From: Devosia sp. Root413D1
Lineage (GTDB): Bacteria; Pseudomonadota; Alphaproteobacteria; Rhizobiales; Devosiaceae
NCBI RefSeq assembly: GCF_001425235.1
Contig: NZ_LMEA01000008.1
Span: 620,001-684,000, forward strand
Direction: 5' to 3'
DNA: 64,000 nt
The notes below the pieces were generated by a model. The model saw only the letters and a list, made by a program, of their open reading frames with translations. It did no database searches and had not been told where the DNA came from. Shown in pieces: positions 33,856 to 43,599 of the stretch. A program made the position numbers and the translations under genes. Within the stretch, counting starts at the first letter, position 1. The number at the start of each line of letters is the position of its first letter.

Positions 33856-36800
33856 ATGAGCGGCATCTTCCTGCGCTGGGGTGTACCAGCCTTCGTCACG
33901 GTCATCGGCGGCACCGTCGCCGCCGTGGCGACGAGCGGAAGCGCCATCCCGCCGGATCTTGCGAGCCGCACCAGCGCCGTTATCGACGGTCCCGAGTTCG
34001 AGTGGGCGAAGCTCAGTTTCGACATGCGTGATGCCACGATCACCGGCACCGCCACCACGCAATCGATGATCGACGAGGCTGTTGCGAAGGTCGCAGCCGT
34101 GCACGGCGTTCGCAGCGTGACCTCGAAAGTGGTGCTCGCCGAACATGTCAGTCCGTTCCCGTTCATCGCCACCGTCGAGGGCGGCGTGCTCACGCTCTCC
34201 GGCGGCCTTCCCGACGAGGAAGCGCGCGCCGAGATCCTCGACATCGCCGGGGAGGGGGCGCGCGACGAGACGCGGCTGATGTCCGGGGCGCCGAACCGGG
34301 CGAACTGGCTTGCCGCCGTCGACTATGCGCTGGGCTATGCCAGGCAACTCGATGAGGGCGAAGTCGCCCTTGCCGACCTCAATCTGACCATCTCGGGACG
34401 AGCCAAATCGCCTGATGCCTACGCCTCGCTCGCCGGCATCGGCGCGGCGGCCGTTCCTGCCGCTGTCACGGTGGCTTACCGCGAAGTGCAGCCCGCGTTG
34501 GTCTCGCCGTTCGAATGGCGCGCCGAGTACGACGGGCGGAAACTGAGTCTCTCCGGCGCCACACCCAGCGAGGTGCTGATTGCCGAACTTGAGGCACTTG
34601 CGCCCGCTGGAACGAGCGTCTCGACCAGCCTCGTCCTCGCATCGGGCGCACCCACCGAGTTTGCTGCATCCGCCAAGCTGCTGCTAGAAAATCTCCTTAA
34701 GTTGGAGAGCGGTAGCGCAACAATCTCTGATAAGACTTCAACCCTGGCCGGATCCCCGGCTGACGCCGCTGCAGCCGAATCTGTCCGTGTCGCGATGACG
34801 CCGTCGGCCGCCGCCGTGACGCTCGGGCCGCCGCTCGTCGGTGAGTACTGGTTGAGCGCCGAGCGAGGCGCGAACGGGATCGTCCTCGACGGTTTCGTCC
34901 CCGATGCGGCGCTCCGCGATCGTCTCGAGGCGCTCGACAATGTCGATGCCGCCGGACTCGAGCTTGGCCGTGGCGCGCCGGAGCGCTTCGAATCCGGTAT
35001 TGATTTCGTGCTCGAGGCGCTGCGCCGGATGAGCGAGGGCCACGCCACCATCCAGGGAACGGTGATCACCGTCGACGGGCGCGCCGCCACGGTGGCTGAC
35101 TTCGCTGCCATCGAGACGCGCTTGGAGCTTGGTGCACCGCAGGGGCTCATTCTCGCCAGCACGACGGTGAAGCCGCCCTTGGCGACGCCTTTCACCTTTG
35201 CCGCCGAGAAGACCGCCACTGGCCAGTTCTCGCTCTCGGGCTACGTGCCCGGCGCGGCAGTGCGCAAGGCGCTGGTTGCAGGGCTGCCGGCGGTCGCAAG
35301 CGACACCACCGTCATCGCCGACGGCAACCCGGCAGATTTCGAAGCGGCTGCGATCAAGGCGCTCGGGGTGCTGCAGCTGCTCGATAGCGGCAAGGTCAGC
35401 TATGACGGCGCCAGCTGGAGCCTCAATGGTGCGGTTGACACGCCGCAGGAAGCCTTCGCCGCTGAATCCGCTTTCGCCGCCACCGGTTTGCGGACCGCCG
35501 GCTGGACCTACAGCGTCAGCCTGCCGGGCGCCGCCGAAACGGCAGCGCTGCCGGTTGTTGATCCCTATGTCTGGCGGGCGCAGAAGTCTGCCAATGGCAG
35601 GATTGCCTTCACCGGCTTCCTGCCGACGGAACAGTTGAAGCGCTACCTCGCAGGGCATGCCGGCGCCAACGTCGTCGATGGAACCGCTCTCGGCGCCGGG
35701 GCGCCCGAAGGCTTCATCCCGGCGGCCATCGGCGGTCTCGATGCACTTCTGGGGCTCGACGAAGGCACGCTGGCGCTCTCGGCTGGAAGCTGGTCGCTGA
35801 CCGGGAAGCTGCCGACCACAACCGGCCGCTACGAGCTCGAAACCGCCCTGCGCACCGCAACCGACACCTCCGCCTGGCATGTCGCCATCCAGGCCGGCGA
35901 TGCGGCGCCCGTCGTCACGCCGTTCGTCTGGTCGGCGGTAAGGGCCGCTGATGGGAGCTTCGCACTCTCCGGCTATGTGCCCACCGAGGAGGTTCGCCGC
36001 TTTGCAGCGGTGCGCGCCGGCAAGGTCAGCAGCGACACCACGCTGGTCGGCTCGGGCGAGCCGCAGGGCTTCATCGCCGACTCGCTGGCCGGCCTCGATG
36101 CATTGCTGAAGCTCGAAAGCGGTGAGGTGAAATACGACGGCAAAGCCTGGTCCATCGCCGGCCAGCCGCTCACCCCAGCCGACGCCGACGCCGCGCGCGC
36201 GGCAGTCGCGACGGCGTCGGATGGCGGCGCGGCGTGGATTGAAGCCTTGGCCGAGCCGACACAGGCCGCGCCAGAGCCCGCACCCGTTACGGTGGAAACG
36301 GCCGAACCGGCCACAACCGAGGACGTGCCTGCTGAGCCGGCGGCATTGGAGCCGGAACCCGGGACAGCCGCGACGGAGCCAGCCGAAGAAGCGGGGCCGG
36401 CAGCCGAGGCCACTCCCGCAGTTGAGGCGCCTCCCGCAGCCGAGACCGCGCCCGCTGAGCAGGAGGTCGCGGTGGTCGAACCGCAGCCGGCGGTTGAGCC
36501 TCAGCCTGAGCCAGCAACACCGGTGGTCCGCAACTATCTATTCGATGCCAAGAAGTCGCTCGGCGGTCCGATCACGTTCTCGGGCGCGGTGCCCGCAGAG
36601 CCGATGCGGCGGCATCTGGCGGTCATCGCCGGTGGCGAGCCGGCGGAGGCCCTGACCATCAGCCCCGACCTGCCTGACGATTTCGTCACCAATGCCGATG
36701 CCGGCAGCCGTGCGCTGGCCTTGCTGGCGGATGGCGAGTTCGGGCTCGATGGCGACCGCTGGGTGTTCTCCGGCCGGGCTGAGACCGAGGAGGCCAAGCA

Positions 36801-37242
36801 GGCGGCGCTCACCGCGCTGGCAGCGGTTCCGACGCTAGATCAGTGGGACACCAGCGTCACGTTGCTGCCGCCGCTGGATGTCTGCCGCGACAAAGTGACG
36901 GCGTTTGCGGCCCGCAACGCTATCGTCTTCCAGTCCGGCAGCGCCCGGATCGCCGATGAATCGGTTCCGGCGATCGACGAGTTGGCTGGCTACCTGGGGC
37001 TATGCCCTGAAGCGACGGTCAACGTCGAAGGACACACCGACGCCGACGGCGAGGATGAGGCCAACCTGGCCCTGTCGGTGTCGCGCGCCGAGGCTGTCGT
37101 CGATGCGCTGATCCTGCGCGGCATCGGACCCGAGCGGCTCTATGCCATCGGCTATGGCGAGAGCCTGCCAGTCGCCAGCAACGAGACGCGCGCAGGCAAG
37201 CAGGCCAACCGCCGCATCGTCTTTACCCTCGCCGACGAGTAG
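33856..37242 (+). CDS. Large repeat protein with BON-like array and C-terminal OmpA domain
   Basis: A 1128-aa envelope protein. An N-terminal hydrophobic segment (WGVPAFVTVIGGTVAAVATS) is a signal or anchor. BON-like units follow, at about 110-120-residue spacing, each opening with a pattern like TPFxWxAxxxxxGxFxLSGYVP and closing with LDALLxLxSGxVxxDGxxW. Units start near residues 100, 217, 329, 445, 570, 688 and 892. An Ala/Pro/Glu-rich linker occupies about 796-890. The OmpA domain is at about 1020-1125: VEGHTDADGEDEANLALSVSR and QANRRIVF, with the peptidoglycan-binding Asp/Arg. It probably tethers peptidoglycan from the periplasm. It heads a three-gene unit; the role of the array is unknown. 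Confidence 0.85.
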   Translation: MSGIFLRWGVPAFVTVIGGTVAAVATSGSAIPPDLASRTSAVIDGPEFEWAKLSFDMRDATITGTATTQSMIDEAVAKVAAVHGVRSVTSKVVLAEHVSPFPFIATVEGGVLTLSGGLPDEEARAEILDIAGEGARDETRLMSGAPNRANWLAAVDYALGYARQLDEGEVALADLNLTISGRAKSPDAYASLAGIGAAAVPAAVTVAYREVQPALVSPFEWRAEYDGRKLSLSGATPSEVLIAELEALAPAGTSVSTSLVLASGAPTEFAASAKLLLENLLKLESGSATISDKTSTLAGSPADAAAAESVRVAMTPSAAAVTLGPPLVGEYWLSAERGANGIVLDGFVPDAALRDRLEALDNVDAAGLELGRGAPERFESGIDFVLEALRRMSEGHATIQGTVITVDGRAATVADFAAIETRLELGAPQGLILASTTVKPPLATPFTFAAEKTATGQFSLSGYVPGAAVRKALVAGLPAVASDTTVIADGNPADFEAAAIKALGVLQLLDSGKVSYDGASWSLNGAVDTPQEAFAAESAFAATGLRTAGWTYSVSLPGAAETAALPVVDPYVWRAQKSANGRIAFTGFLPTEQLKRYLAGHAGANVVDGTALGAGAPEGFIPAAIGGLDALLGLDEGTLALSAGSWSLTGKLPTTTGRYELETALRTATDTSAWHVAIQAGDAAPVVTPFVWSAVRAADGSFALSGYVPTEEVRRFAAVRAGKVSSDTTLVGSGEPQGFIADSLAGLDALLKLESGEVKYDGKAWSIAGQPLTPADADAARAAVATASDGGAAWIEALAEPTQAAPEPAPVTVETAEPATTEDVPAEPAALEPEPGTAATEPAEEAGPAAEATPAVEAPPAAETAPAEQEVAVVEPQPAVEPQPEPATPVVRNYLFDAKKSLGGPITFSGAVPAEPMRRHLAVIAGGEPAEALTISPDLPDDFVTNADAGSRALALLADGEFGLDGDRWVFSGRAETEEAKQAALTALAAVPTLDQWDTSVTLLPPLDVCRDKVTAFAARNAIVFQSGSARIADESVPAIDELAGYLGLCPEATVNVEGHTDADGEDEANLALSVSRAEAVVDALILRGIGPERLYAIGYGESLPVASNETRAGKQANRRIVFTLADE

Positions 37243-37251
37243 CGAACGCAT

Positions 37252-37365
37252 ATGACCCTGGATTCTCTGATCTATCTGCTCGAGGTCTACTGGCCGTTCG
37301 TTCTGGCTGCGGGAGCAATCGGTCTCGTTACCGGCTGGCTCTCCGTTCGCGCTCGGAAGGGTTGA
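37252..37365 (+). CDS. 37-aa single-pass membrane peptide
   Basis: A short ORF beginning MTLDSLIYLLEVYWPFVLAA and ending SVRARKG. One TM helix (VYWPFVLAAGAIGLVTGWL) is followed by a basic tail, indicating an N-out/C-in orientation. It starts 10 bp after the stop of the OmpA-array gene and ends 8 bp before the start of the next gene. Its position in a tight operon supports it more than the ribosome-binding site, which is weak. Small membrane ORFs at this place beside OmpA-type genes seem familiar from related genomes, but I cannot name a family. Confidence 0.6.
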   Translation: MTLDSLIYLLEVYWPFVLAAGAIGLVTGWLSVRARKG

Positions 37366-37373
37366 GGTCTCAG

Positions 37374-38714
37374 ATGCTGAACCCTGCGCACATCCTCGAA
37401 ATCGCGCTGCTTTTGCTGGTGGCGTTCCTCTCCGGCGCAGTTGTTGGCGCGCTCGCCCGTCTGGCGGCCTCTCGCCTGATGCCGACCAAAGCGCCGGCGT
37501 CGTCGCCGGTCGCGGTTGTCGAGCCGGCAAAGCCGGAAGGGGCCTCAGCCTTGGTCGCGGCCCCGGTCATTAGCGAAGTGGTGAAAACACCAACACCGGT
37601 CGCGCCGGCCGACGTCCCGGCCCTCGATTTCACCGAAGCGCTGCTGGCGCTGGCGGGCGACAAGCCGGGTAGCCCCGCGAGCAAGATCCAGATGCCGAGT
37701 ATTGCGCCGCTGCCCGCGGTTGCCGTGACCAAAACGGCCGAGCCAATGCGGCCGGCCCGAGTGGCAGGGGAGACCACGTCGGGCCACGTCGTGGCGCATC
37801 CGCGCAGCTCCGCCGTGCCGGTTCGCGTCGTCACGCTGGAGGGGGCCAGCGCCGAAGTCATTCCGTTCCCGCTCGAAAAGCTTGCCGTAGAAAGTCTGGA
37901 GCCGGCGGCCGTCGTTGCTGCGGTCCCCATGCCGGCGGCTGAACCAGCCTCTCCCGTTGTGGCCGGGCCGCCGGCGGTGAAGTCCGAGCCGGTCGTCGAG
38001 GTGGAGGTCGCGCCTCCCGTCGAAGCAGAGGCACAGCCCGATGCAGCGACGGCGGTCGAGGCAGAGACGGCTGCTTCCCTCGAGCTCCCTGCCGCTGACG
38101 CCGAGGCGGACGCTGCTGCGGCGAACGCGCCCCTTGAACAGCCGCCTGCCGCGGTTGCTGAGATCGCCCAGCCGGCGGCGTCGCCGTTGCTGGAAGAGGT
38201 GGCCGTCGCACCGGAACCCATCACCCCGGCCGCGCCCGAGACCAGCGCCGAAGATGATGAGGCCGCTGCCATGCGGGCCATTGAGGGCAACTGGTCGCCG
38301 CGTCGCGCTGCATCGCCGCGGACCCGCAGGGTGGACCTGCCGGAAGTTTCAGCCGAGGCTATCGTTGTGGACTCGCTTGCCGCCGTCACGTCCGCCACCG
38401 AGGCCGCCAACCCGGGGGCGACGGCCGAGCTCGTCGAGGCTCCCGGCAGGCCCGTGGGTATTGCCGCGCCGCGGCTTGGCGTGAAGGACGATCTCACGCA
38501 CGTCATCGGCATCCTGCCGATCATTGAGACGGCGCTGAACCGGCTTGGCCTCTATCACTTCGATCAGATCGCCGAACTGACCGACGACAATGCCGGCTGG
38601 ATCGAGAACCATCTCGGCATCGCCGGTCGGATCGCGCGGGAGCACTGGCGGGAGCAGGCGCGCGGGCTTGCCCCGGCGACGGTCGAGACGAAGAAGGCGG
38701 CGGGCCAGCAGTAG
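37374..38714 (+). CDS. Membrane-anchored Ala/Pro/Glu-rich protein with C-terminal HhH-like domain
   Basis: A 446-aa protein starting at ATG 37374 (GAGG upstream). It has one N-terminal TM helix (ILEIALLLLVAFLSGAVVGAL) and a long low-complexity region rich in Ala, Pro, Val and Glu (about residues 45-300). The C-terminal domain (about 365-435) reads DDLTHVIGILPIIETALNRL then YHFDQIAELTDDNAGWI and GIAGRIAREHWREQA. This is the helix-hairpin-helix-like module also found at the C-terminus of some NuoE and L21-type proteins. The module is known; its function here is not. Third gene of the unit with the OmpA-array protein and the 37-aa peptide. Confidence 0.78.
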   Translation: MLNPAHILEIALLLLVAFLSGAVVGALARLAASRLMPTKAPASSPVAVVEPAKPEGASALVAAPVISEVVKTPTPVAPADVPALDFTEALLALAGDKPGSPASKIQMPSIAPLPAVAVTKTAEPMRPARVAGETTSGHVVAHPRSSAVPVRVVTLEGASAEVIPFPLEKLAVESLEPAAVVAAVPMPAAEPASPVVAGPPAVKSEPVVEVEVAPPVEAEAQPDAATAVEAETAASLELPAADAEADAAAANAPLEQPPAAVAEIAQPAASPLLEEVAVAPEPITPAAPETSAEDDEAAAMRAIEGNWSPRRAASPRTRRVDLPEVSAEAIVVDSLAAVTSATEAANPGATAELVEAPGRPVGIAAPRLGVKDDLTHVIGILPIIETALNRLGLYHFDQIAELTDDNAGWIENHLGIAGRIAREHWREQARGLAPATVETKKAAGQQ

Positions 38715-38721
38715 AGAGGGT

Positions 38722-39666
38722 TCAGGCGGCCTTGGCGCGCCGCTTCACCAGCTTGCGCACGAACTCGGCGATCGGGCCGACATCCTCCGGGGTGTTGAGC
38801 AGGGCAGGGGATCCCGAGCCCTCGATCACGTAGCCCTCGGCGTCGCGGCGCCGGCGCAGCATTTCCTCGAACGTTTCGCGCCGCACCTGTTCGGTGAGCT
38901 GCGTCCGCATCAGCAGCAGTGGGGCACTGGCCAGCGCATCATAGAGCTGCCATTGCGGCACCAGGATATCGTCGTGCTCAAACGACTCGAGCAAGCCGGT
39001 GAGGTGCGGATCGAACAAGGCGCGGACACGGTTGCGCTTGTCGAGGAAGTGGGTGCGGGCCGCCAGCACATCGAGCAGCCCCTCTGTCGCCGCCGGGTAG
39101 TCCGGCGCCAGCATCCGGCGCGCCATGGTCCGAAAGCCCGCTTCGGAGCGGTTGCCCTCGAGGTCCCGAAGGTTGTTGCGCAGGCGGACCAGGCCGCGCG
39201 GATCGGAGACCGGCCCGGCATCGATGAGCACTGCGCCGGTCAAGAGGTTCGGCCGCTCGGCAGCCAATGCCATCACCACCTGGCCGCCATAACCCTGTCC
39301 GACGAAGATGCCGCCATCAACAGCCAGCGCCGCCAGCACCTGGACCAGCTCCAGCGCATCGACGGTCGAGATGTAGCGCGATTTGTCGGTGCGATCCGAC
39401 GAACGGCCGCGGCCTTTCAGGTCGACCAGGACGATCGGCCAGTCGTCGCCGTAAACGCGGTGGAAGTGGTTCGCGAAGTCGGCGAAATCCGACATGTTGC
39501 GCTGGTAGCCGGGCACGCAGACCAGGGGAATGCGCCCGACGGCCAGCCGACCGGAGATGTGGACCGCGACCTGTTCGTCCGCCGGCCCGACAGTGTAGCG
39601 GGTCACCGGCAGAGTGGCGAAACTGCGATGATCATCGGGCGACAGACGCGGGCGGGAGAACATCAT
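38722..39666 (-). CDS. Alpha/beta-hydrolase-fold protein lacking the nucleophile serine
   Basis: A 314-aa alpha/beta-hydrolase-like protein. The fold is clear: PLVCVPGYQRNMSDF (oxyanion region), VLVDLKGRGRSSD, then the nucleophile-elbow position GIFVGQGYGGQVVM. The canonical GxSxGG is here GQGYGG, with Gly125 where Ser should be; the codon reads GGT, not a Ser codon. A loss of hydrolase activity, or a different mechanism, is implied. It converges with the HhH-protein gene (8-bp gap) and lies 46 bp downstream of the lytic transglycosylase gene on the same strand. Confidence 0.85.
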   Translation of the reverse strand: MMFSRPRLSPDDHRSFATLPVTRYTVGPADEQVAVHISGRLAVGRIPLVCVPGYQRNMSDFADFANHFHRVYGDDWPIVLVDLKGRGRSSDRTDKSRYISTVDALELVQVLAALAVDGGIFVGQGYGGQVVMALAAERPNLLTGAVLIDAGPVSDPRGLVRLRNNLRDLEGNRSEAGFRTMARRMLAPDYPAATEGLLDVLAARTHFLDKRNRVRALFDPHLTGLLESFEHDDILVPQWQLYDALASAPLLLMRTQLTEQVRRETFEEMLRRRRDAEGYVIEGSGSPALLNTPEDVGPIAEFVRKLVKRRAKAA

Positions 39667-39712
39667 CGAGCAATAGCAGAATTTGCGGCCGTCCCAACTG
39701 TCGGCCCGCGAA

Positions 39713-41821
39713 CTATCCCGGGATCTTTCTGAGCGCCTCGCCGATGCTCAGGTCGTCTTTGCCCAGGCGGGCCCGGTAGACGAGATAGTTGCCCAGCACC
39801 CGCTTCACATAGGTCCGCGTCTCCTGGACGGGGATCAGTTCCACCCACACGACCGGGTCGATCGCATCGGAGCGCGGGTCGCCAAACGTGTTCACCCACT
39901 TGCGGGCGTTGCCGGCGCCGGCATTGTAGGCGGCGGCGGCGAGCAGCAGCGAGCCGTCGAAGCGTTCAAGCTGCGCCTTGAGATAGGTCGAGCCGAGCAG
40001 CGCGTTATACTCGCCGTCGCTGGTCAGCCGGCTGGCCGAGTACTTCACGCCGAGCTTGCCGGCGGTTTCCTTGGCGGTTGCCGGCATCAGCTGCATCAGG
40101 CCGCGCGCGCCGGCGGACGAGATGGCGTCGACCTGGAAGCGGCTCTCCTGCCGGGTGATGGCGTAGATCGCGGCCTGGTCCATCGAGGCCAGCTTGGTGC
40201 TGGGCAGGCCGTCCTTGGGGAAATTGAACAGGTCGAGCGGCGTGCCGCGCTTTTCCGCCGTGTCGGCGATGGCGATGGCGAGATGGTGTGCATCGAGCGT
40301 CTGGGCGAGCTTCGCCGACAGCAGCAGATCGGCGCCATCGGTAAAGCTCTCGGCAAAACTGCGGAGCAGGGGGACCGCCAGTTCCTTGTGGCCATTGTCG
40401 GCGAGGAGCCGCACCGCGCGCACCGGTTCCCGGCTCTCGAAGCCGGCCTCGGCCTGTTTCCAGGCGGGCATATCGCGCAGTTCAGCCGACGGCTTGCCAA
40501 GCGCCGAGCGGGCCAACTGACCGTAGTAGATGGTGCCGAACGCCGCGGCCTTGCTGAACGCCTCGGCGGCGCCGGCTTCGTCACCGAGCGCCTGCCGGGC
40601 CCGGCCGAGCCAGTAGTTCGCCTGGGTGACCGAGTCGGGGAGGGTCGAATGCTTGGTCATTTCCTCGAAATGCGGGGCCGCTGCCTTGGCGTCCTTCAGA
40701 AACGCCAGCGCGATCCAGCCGGCATGGAAATGCGCCTCGACCAGTCGGCCATCCGGTCCTTCCCGATAACCGTCGGCTGCGCGATAGGCGCGCTTGACTT
40801 CGCCCAGCGCCAGCAACTGGCGCGCCAGGGTGCGGCGCTCGTACCAGAACTCGGCGGCATCAACTGGCTCGCCCTTGGCCTTGTCCAGCCAGTTGATGGC
40901 GTCGTCCCAGAGTTCGAACTGCCGGGCACGCTGGGCGCGGCTGAACTGGTAGACCGAGTTGGTGCGCATCGACGGATCGACCGCGTCGAGCAGCTTCTTG
41001 GCGTTTTTGGTGTTGCGCGACACCGCGTTGCGGGCCAGCGCCAGCGATTTCTGCGCCGGCGTCATGTACTGCATCAGCCGTTCAACGCCGGTGGCGCGAT
41101 CATGCATCATCAGGTGCATGGCGCGAGCCCAATGGGCGTCACGATCGAGCAGGCTGCCGAGCCGGCTGAGCACCTTGGCTTCGGTGGCTTTGTCGAGGAA
41201 GTTCTCGGTCCAGATGGCGCGGGCGATGCGCGCGGCACGTTCCGTCTGACCGCTACCGACATAGGCTTCGGCCAGTGCAATCTGCGCCGCCAGGGTGTTT
41301 GGCATGGCGCCGCCAAGCGCTTTGATCAGCGTCGCGCCGTCGGCCTTTTCCTTGGTCAGCGCCTCTTCGAGGCGGGTCCTGAATACGGGGCTCGTGGCGA
41401 AATCGGGCGCGTCGGCGATGAACCTCTGCACCGAGGCAGCCGGCACTTCGCCGTTGCCGTAGAAGATAGCGGCCCACTGGATCGCATGGCGTTCGGCGGT
41501 GTCGGCGATGCCGCTGGCCAGCGCATAGGCATCTGCCTGCTTGCCGTCGGCGAGCAGATCGAGCGCCTCCTTGAAAGTAGCCGAGGCGGCCTTCGCATCG
41601 ACGACCGGCGCCTTGATCGGGATCGAACCGGTGGTCACGGGATCGAGCAGCGAAGCCTCGACGGCGGGCGTCAGCGGTGGCCGGGTGACCGGCGTCACCA
41701 CATCGGCAGTTGCGGTATCGTTGGCACGCGACAACAGGATCGGCAGCGTTGCAGCGCCGAGTACACCCAAGCCAACAATTCCAGTGGCGATCAGGCGGCG
41801 CGCGCCCCTCGCAACAACCAT
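39713..41821 (-). CDS. Soluble lytic murein transglycosylase (Slt70-like, GH23)
   Basis: A 702-aa periplasmic peptidoglycan-cleaving enzyme. An N-terminal signal or anchor (RRLIATGIVGLGVLGAATLPI) precedes a long alpha-helical solenoid (about 100-520). The GH23 domain follows, with the catalytic Glu in ITRQESRFQVDAISSAGARG, then LMQLMPATAKETA and AAYNAGAGNARKW. The start at 41821 has AGGACGG upstream; an in-frame start at 41887 is possible. The enzyme makes 1,6-anhydro-muropeptides. Divergent from dapA, another cell-wall precursor gene, across a 289-bp spacer. Confidence 0.9.
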   Translation of the reverse strand: MVVARGARRLIATGIVGLGVLGAATLPILLSRANDTATADVVTPVTRPPLTPAVEASLLDPVTTGSIPIKAPVVDAKAASATFKEALDLLADGKQADAYALASGIADTAERHAIQWAAIFYGNGEVPAASVQRFIADAPDFATSPVFRTRLEEALTKEKADGATLIKALGGAMPNTLAAQIALAEAYVGSGQTERAARIARAIWTENFLDKATEAKVLSRLGSLLDRDAHWARAMHLMMHDRATGVERLMQYMTPAQKSLALARNAVSRNTKNAKKLLDAVDPSMRTNSVYQFSRAQRARQFELWDDAINWLDKAKGEPVDAAEFWYERRTLARQLLALGEVKRAYRAADGYREGPDGRLVEAHFHAGWIALAFLKDAKAAAPHFEEMTKHSTLPDSVTQANYWLGRARQALGDEAGAAEAFSKAAAFGTIYYGQLARSALGKPSAELRDMPAWKQAEAGFESREPVRAVRLLADNGHKELAVPLLRSFAESFTDGADLLLSAKLAQTLDAHHLAIAIADTAEKRGTPLDLFNFPKDGLPSTKLASMDQAAIYAITRQESRFQVDAISSAGARGLMQLMPATAKETAGKLGVKYSASRLTSDGEYNALLGSTYLKAQLERFDGSLLLAAAAYNAGAGNARKWVNTFGDPRSDAIDPVVWVELIPVQETRTYVKRVLGNYLVYRARLGKDDLSIGEALRKIPG

Positions 41822-42110
41822 GGTAACCGTCCTGTTGGTCCGCAATAGGAAGTCCAACAAGGTGCCCCCACCCTTGCAGCGTCCCAAGGTTGCACGGCGC
41901 GCGTGAACGTTTGGTTAGCCACTCGGTCCTTGTGGGTGTGCGTCGCGCCCTCTATCGACAGCTTGCTTGTCGCGCCGCACGAGAGAAACTATGGTGCGCG
42001 ACTATGGCCCCCCGATGATCGGGATGTGGCCACATTTTGGCCATACGGCCCACCAACCACAGCCGCGACCGCCAAGGGGCGGCGCCCATACGACGAGGAA
42101 CTGACCCGAA
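41822..42110. promoter_or_regulatory. Divergent region between lytic transglycosylase and dapA
   Basis: No gene is supported here. TGTGGCCACA (42025-42034) is a 10-bp palindrome followed by TTTTGGCCATA. GAGGA lies about 11 bp before the dapA ATG. No confident promoter hexamers found. Confidence 0.45.
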
Positions 42111-42992
42111 ATGTTGCGAGGTTCGATCACAGCGCTCATCACTCCGTTCGCGAACGGGGCGCTGGATGAGAAAGCCTTCAGCAACTTCGTCGATTGGCAG
42201 ATCAACGAGGGCTCGCACGGTCTGGTGCCGGTCGGCACCACCGGCGAAAGCCCGACGGTCAGCCACGAAGAGCACCGCCGCGTCATCGAAATCTGCGTCG
42301 AGGTGACTGCCAAGCGCGTGCCGGTGATCGCCGGGGCCGGTTCGAACTCGACCGCTGAGGCGGTATCGCTGGCGCGCTTTGCCGAAGAAGTCGGCGCCGA
42401 CGCCGTGCTGTCGGTGGTGCCCTACTACAACAAGCCGACCCAGGAGGGGATGTTCCAGCACTTCTCCGCCGTGGCCTCGGCGACGGCGCTGCCGATCCTC
42501 CTCTATTCCGTGCCGGGCCGCACCGTGGTCGACCTCTCTGTCGACACCATCGTGCGCCTCAAGGAGGCGCATCCGAACATCCTTGGCGTCAAGGATGCGA
42601 CGGCCAACATGGAGCGGACCAGCGCGCAGCGAATGCGACTGGGCGCCGACTTCGTTCTGCTCTCGGGCGAGGATGTGACGGCGCTCGGCTTCAACGCCCA
42701 CGGCGGTCACGGTTGTATTTCCGTAACCTCCAACGTCGCGCCGCGTCTCAGCGCGCTGTTCCAGAACGCCTGCCAGCAGGGCAATTTCGCCGAAGCGCTG
42801 GCCCTCCAGGACAAGCTGTTCCCGCTGCACAAGGCGCTGTTCCTCGAGAACAATCCCGGCGGCGTCAAATACGCCGCAGCGAGGCTCGGGCTCTGCCGCA
42901 ACGAGTTCCGCCTGCCGGTGGTGCCGGTGTCCAAGGACAACGAGAAGGCCATCGACGCGGCCTTGTCGCATGCGGGCCTGCTGCCCAACTAA
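42111..42992 (+). CDS. dapA: 4-hydroxy-tetrahydrodipicolinate synthase
   Basis: A 293-aa cytoplasmic enzyme joining pyruvate and aspartate semialdehyde, the first committed step of the lysine/diaminopimelate pathway. The Schiff-base Lys is Lys161 in [10 protein letters not shown]. Tyr132 in LLYSVPGRT and Thr43-Thr44 in VGTTGES form the proton relay. [10 protein letters not shown] is the other family signature. Standard length. It is followed by smpB, an order conserved in Hyphomicrobiales. Confidence 0.96.
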   Translation: MLRGSITALITPFANGALDEKAFSNFVDWQINEGSHGLVPVGTTGESPTVSHEEHRRVIEICVEVTAKRVPVIAGAGSNSTAEAVSLARFAEEVGADAVLSVVPYYNKPTQEGMFQHFSAVASATALPILLYSVPGRTVVDLSVDTIVRLKEAHPNILGVKDATANMERTSAQRMRLGADFVLLSGEDVTALGFNAHGGHGCISVTSNVAPRLSALFQNACQQGNFAEALALQDKLFPLHKALFLENNPGGVKYAAARLGLCRNEFRLPVVPVSKDNEKAIDAALSHAGLLPN

Positions 42993-43065
42993 GTGAGCGA
43001 GCAGCGAGTTGGGAGTGGCCAATGCGGCTGCTCCTGTTCGCCACTCGCTATTGGCTCGGAAGATC

Positions 43066-43557
43066 ATGGCTAAGACACCCAACAAACCGGCGATGATCGT
43101 CACCGGCCCGATCGCGGAGAACCGCCGGGCCCGGTACGATTACGAGATCATCGACACGCTCGAGGCCGGCATCGTTCTGACCGGCACCGAGGTGAAATCG
43201 CTGCGCACCGGCAAGGCCCAGATCACCGAGGCCTATGCCTCGCCGGAACGTGGCGAACTGTGGCTGATCAACGCGCATATTCCGGAATACCTGCAGGCCA
43301 ACCGCTTCAACCATGAAGAGAAGCGCCCGCGTAAGCTGTTGGTCAAAAAGAAGGAACTGGCGCGCCTCAGCCAGGACGTCGAGCGTGCCGGCAACACCAT
43401 CGTGCCGATGAAGCTCTATTTCAACGAGCAGGGCCGAGCCAAGCTGCTCATCGGCGTCGGCAAGGGCAAGAAGAGTTTCGACAAGCGCGAAACCGAGCGC
43501 AACCGCGACTGGAACCGCGACAAATCCCGGATCATGAAAGAAGGCGGGCGCGGGTAG
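43066..43557 (+). CDS. smpB: SsrA-binding protein SmpB
   Basis: A 163-aa RNA-binding protein required for tmRNA-mediated ribosome rescue. Signatures are [20 protein letters not shown], then [17 protein letters not shown] and the basic C-terminal tail [18 protein letters not shown] that enters the mRNA channel. The start at 43066 (GGAAG upstream) matches usual SmpB length; an extension to 43009 is unlikely. The tmRNA gene itself was not seen in the window. Confidence 0.96.
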   Translation: MAKTPNKPAMIVTGPIAENRRARYDYEIIDTLEAGIVLTGTEVKSLRTGKAQITEAYASPERGELWLINAHIPEYLQANRFNHEEKRPRKLLVKKKELARLSQDVERAGNTIVPMKLYFNEQGRAKLLIGVGKGKKSFDKRETERNRDWNRDKSRIMKEGGRG

Positions 43558-43599
43558 GGCCGATTAGCCCGAACCACGCGCCGCCTCTGTCATTGGGCG

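Noticed and set aside
41903-42169. An 88-codon plus-strand frame upstream of dapA
   Set aside because: Overlaps the dapA start in another frame, has no family features and no good ribosome-binding site.
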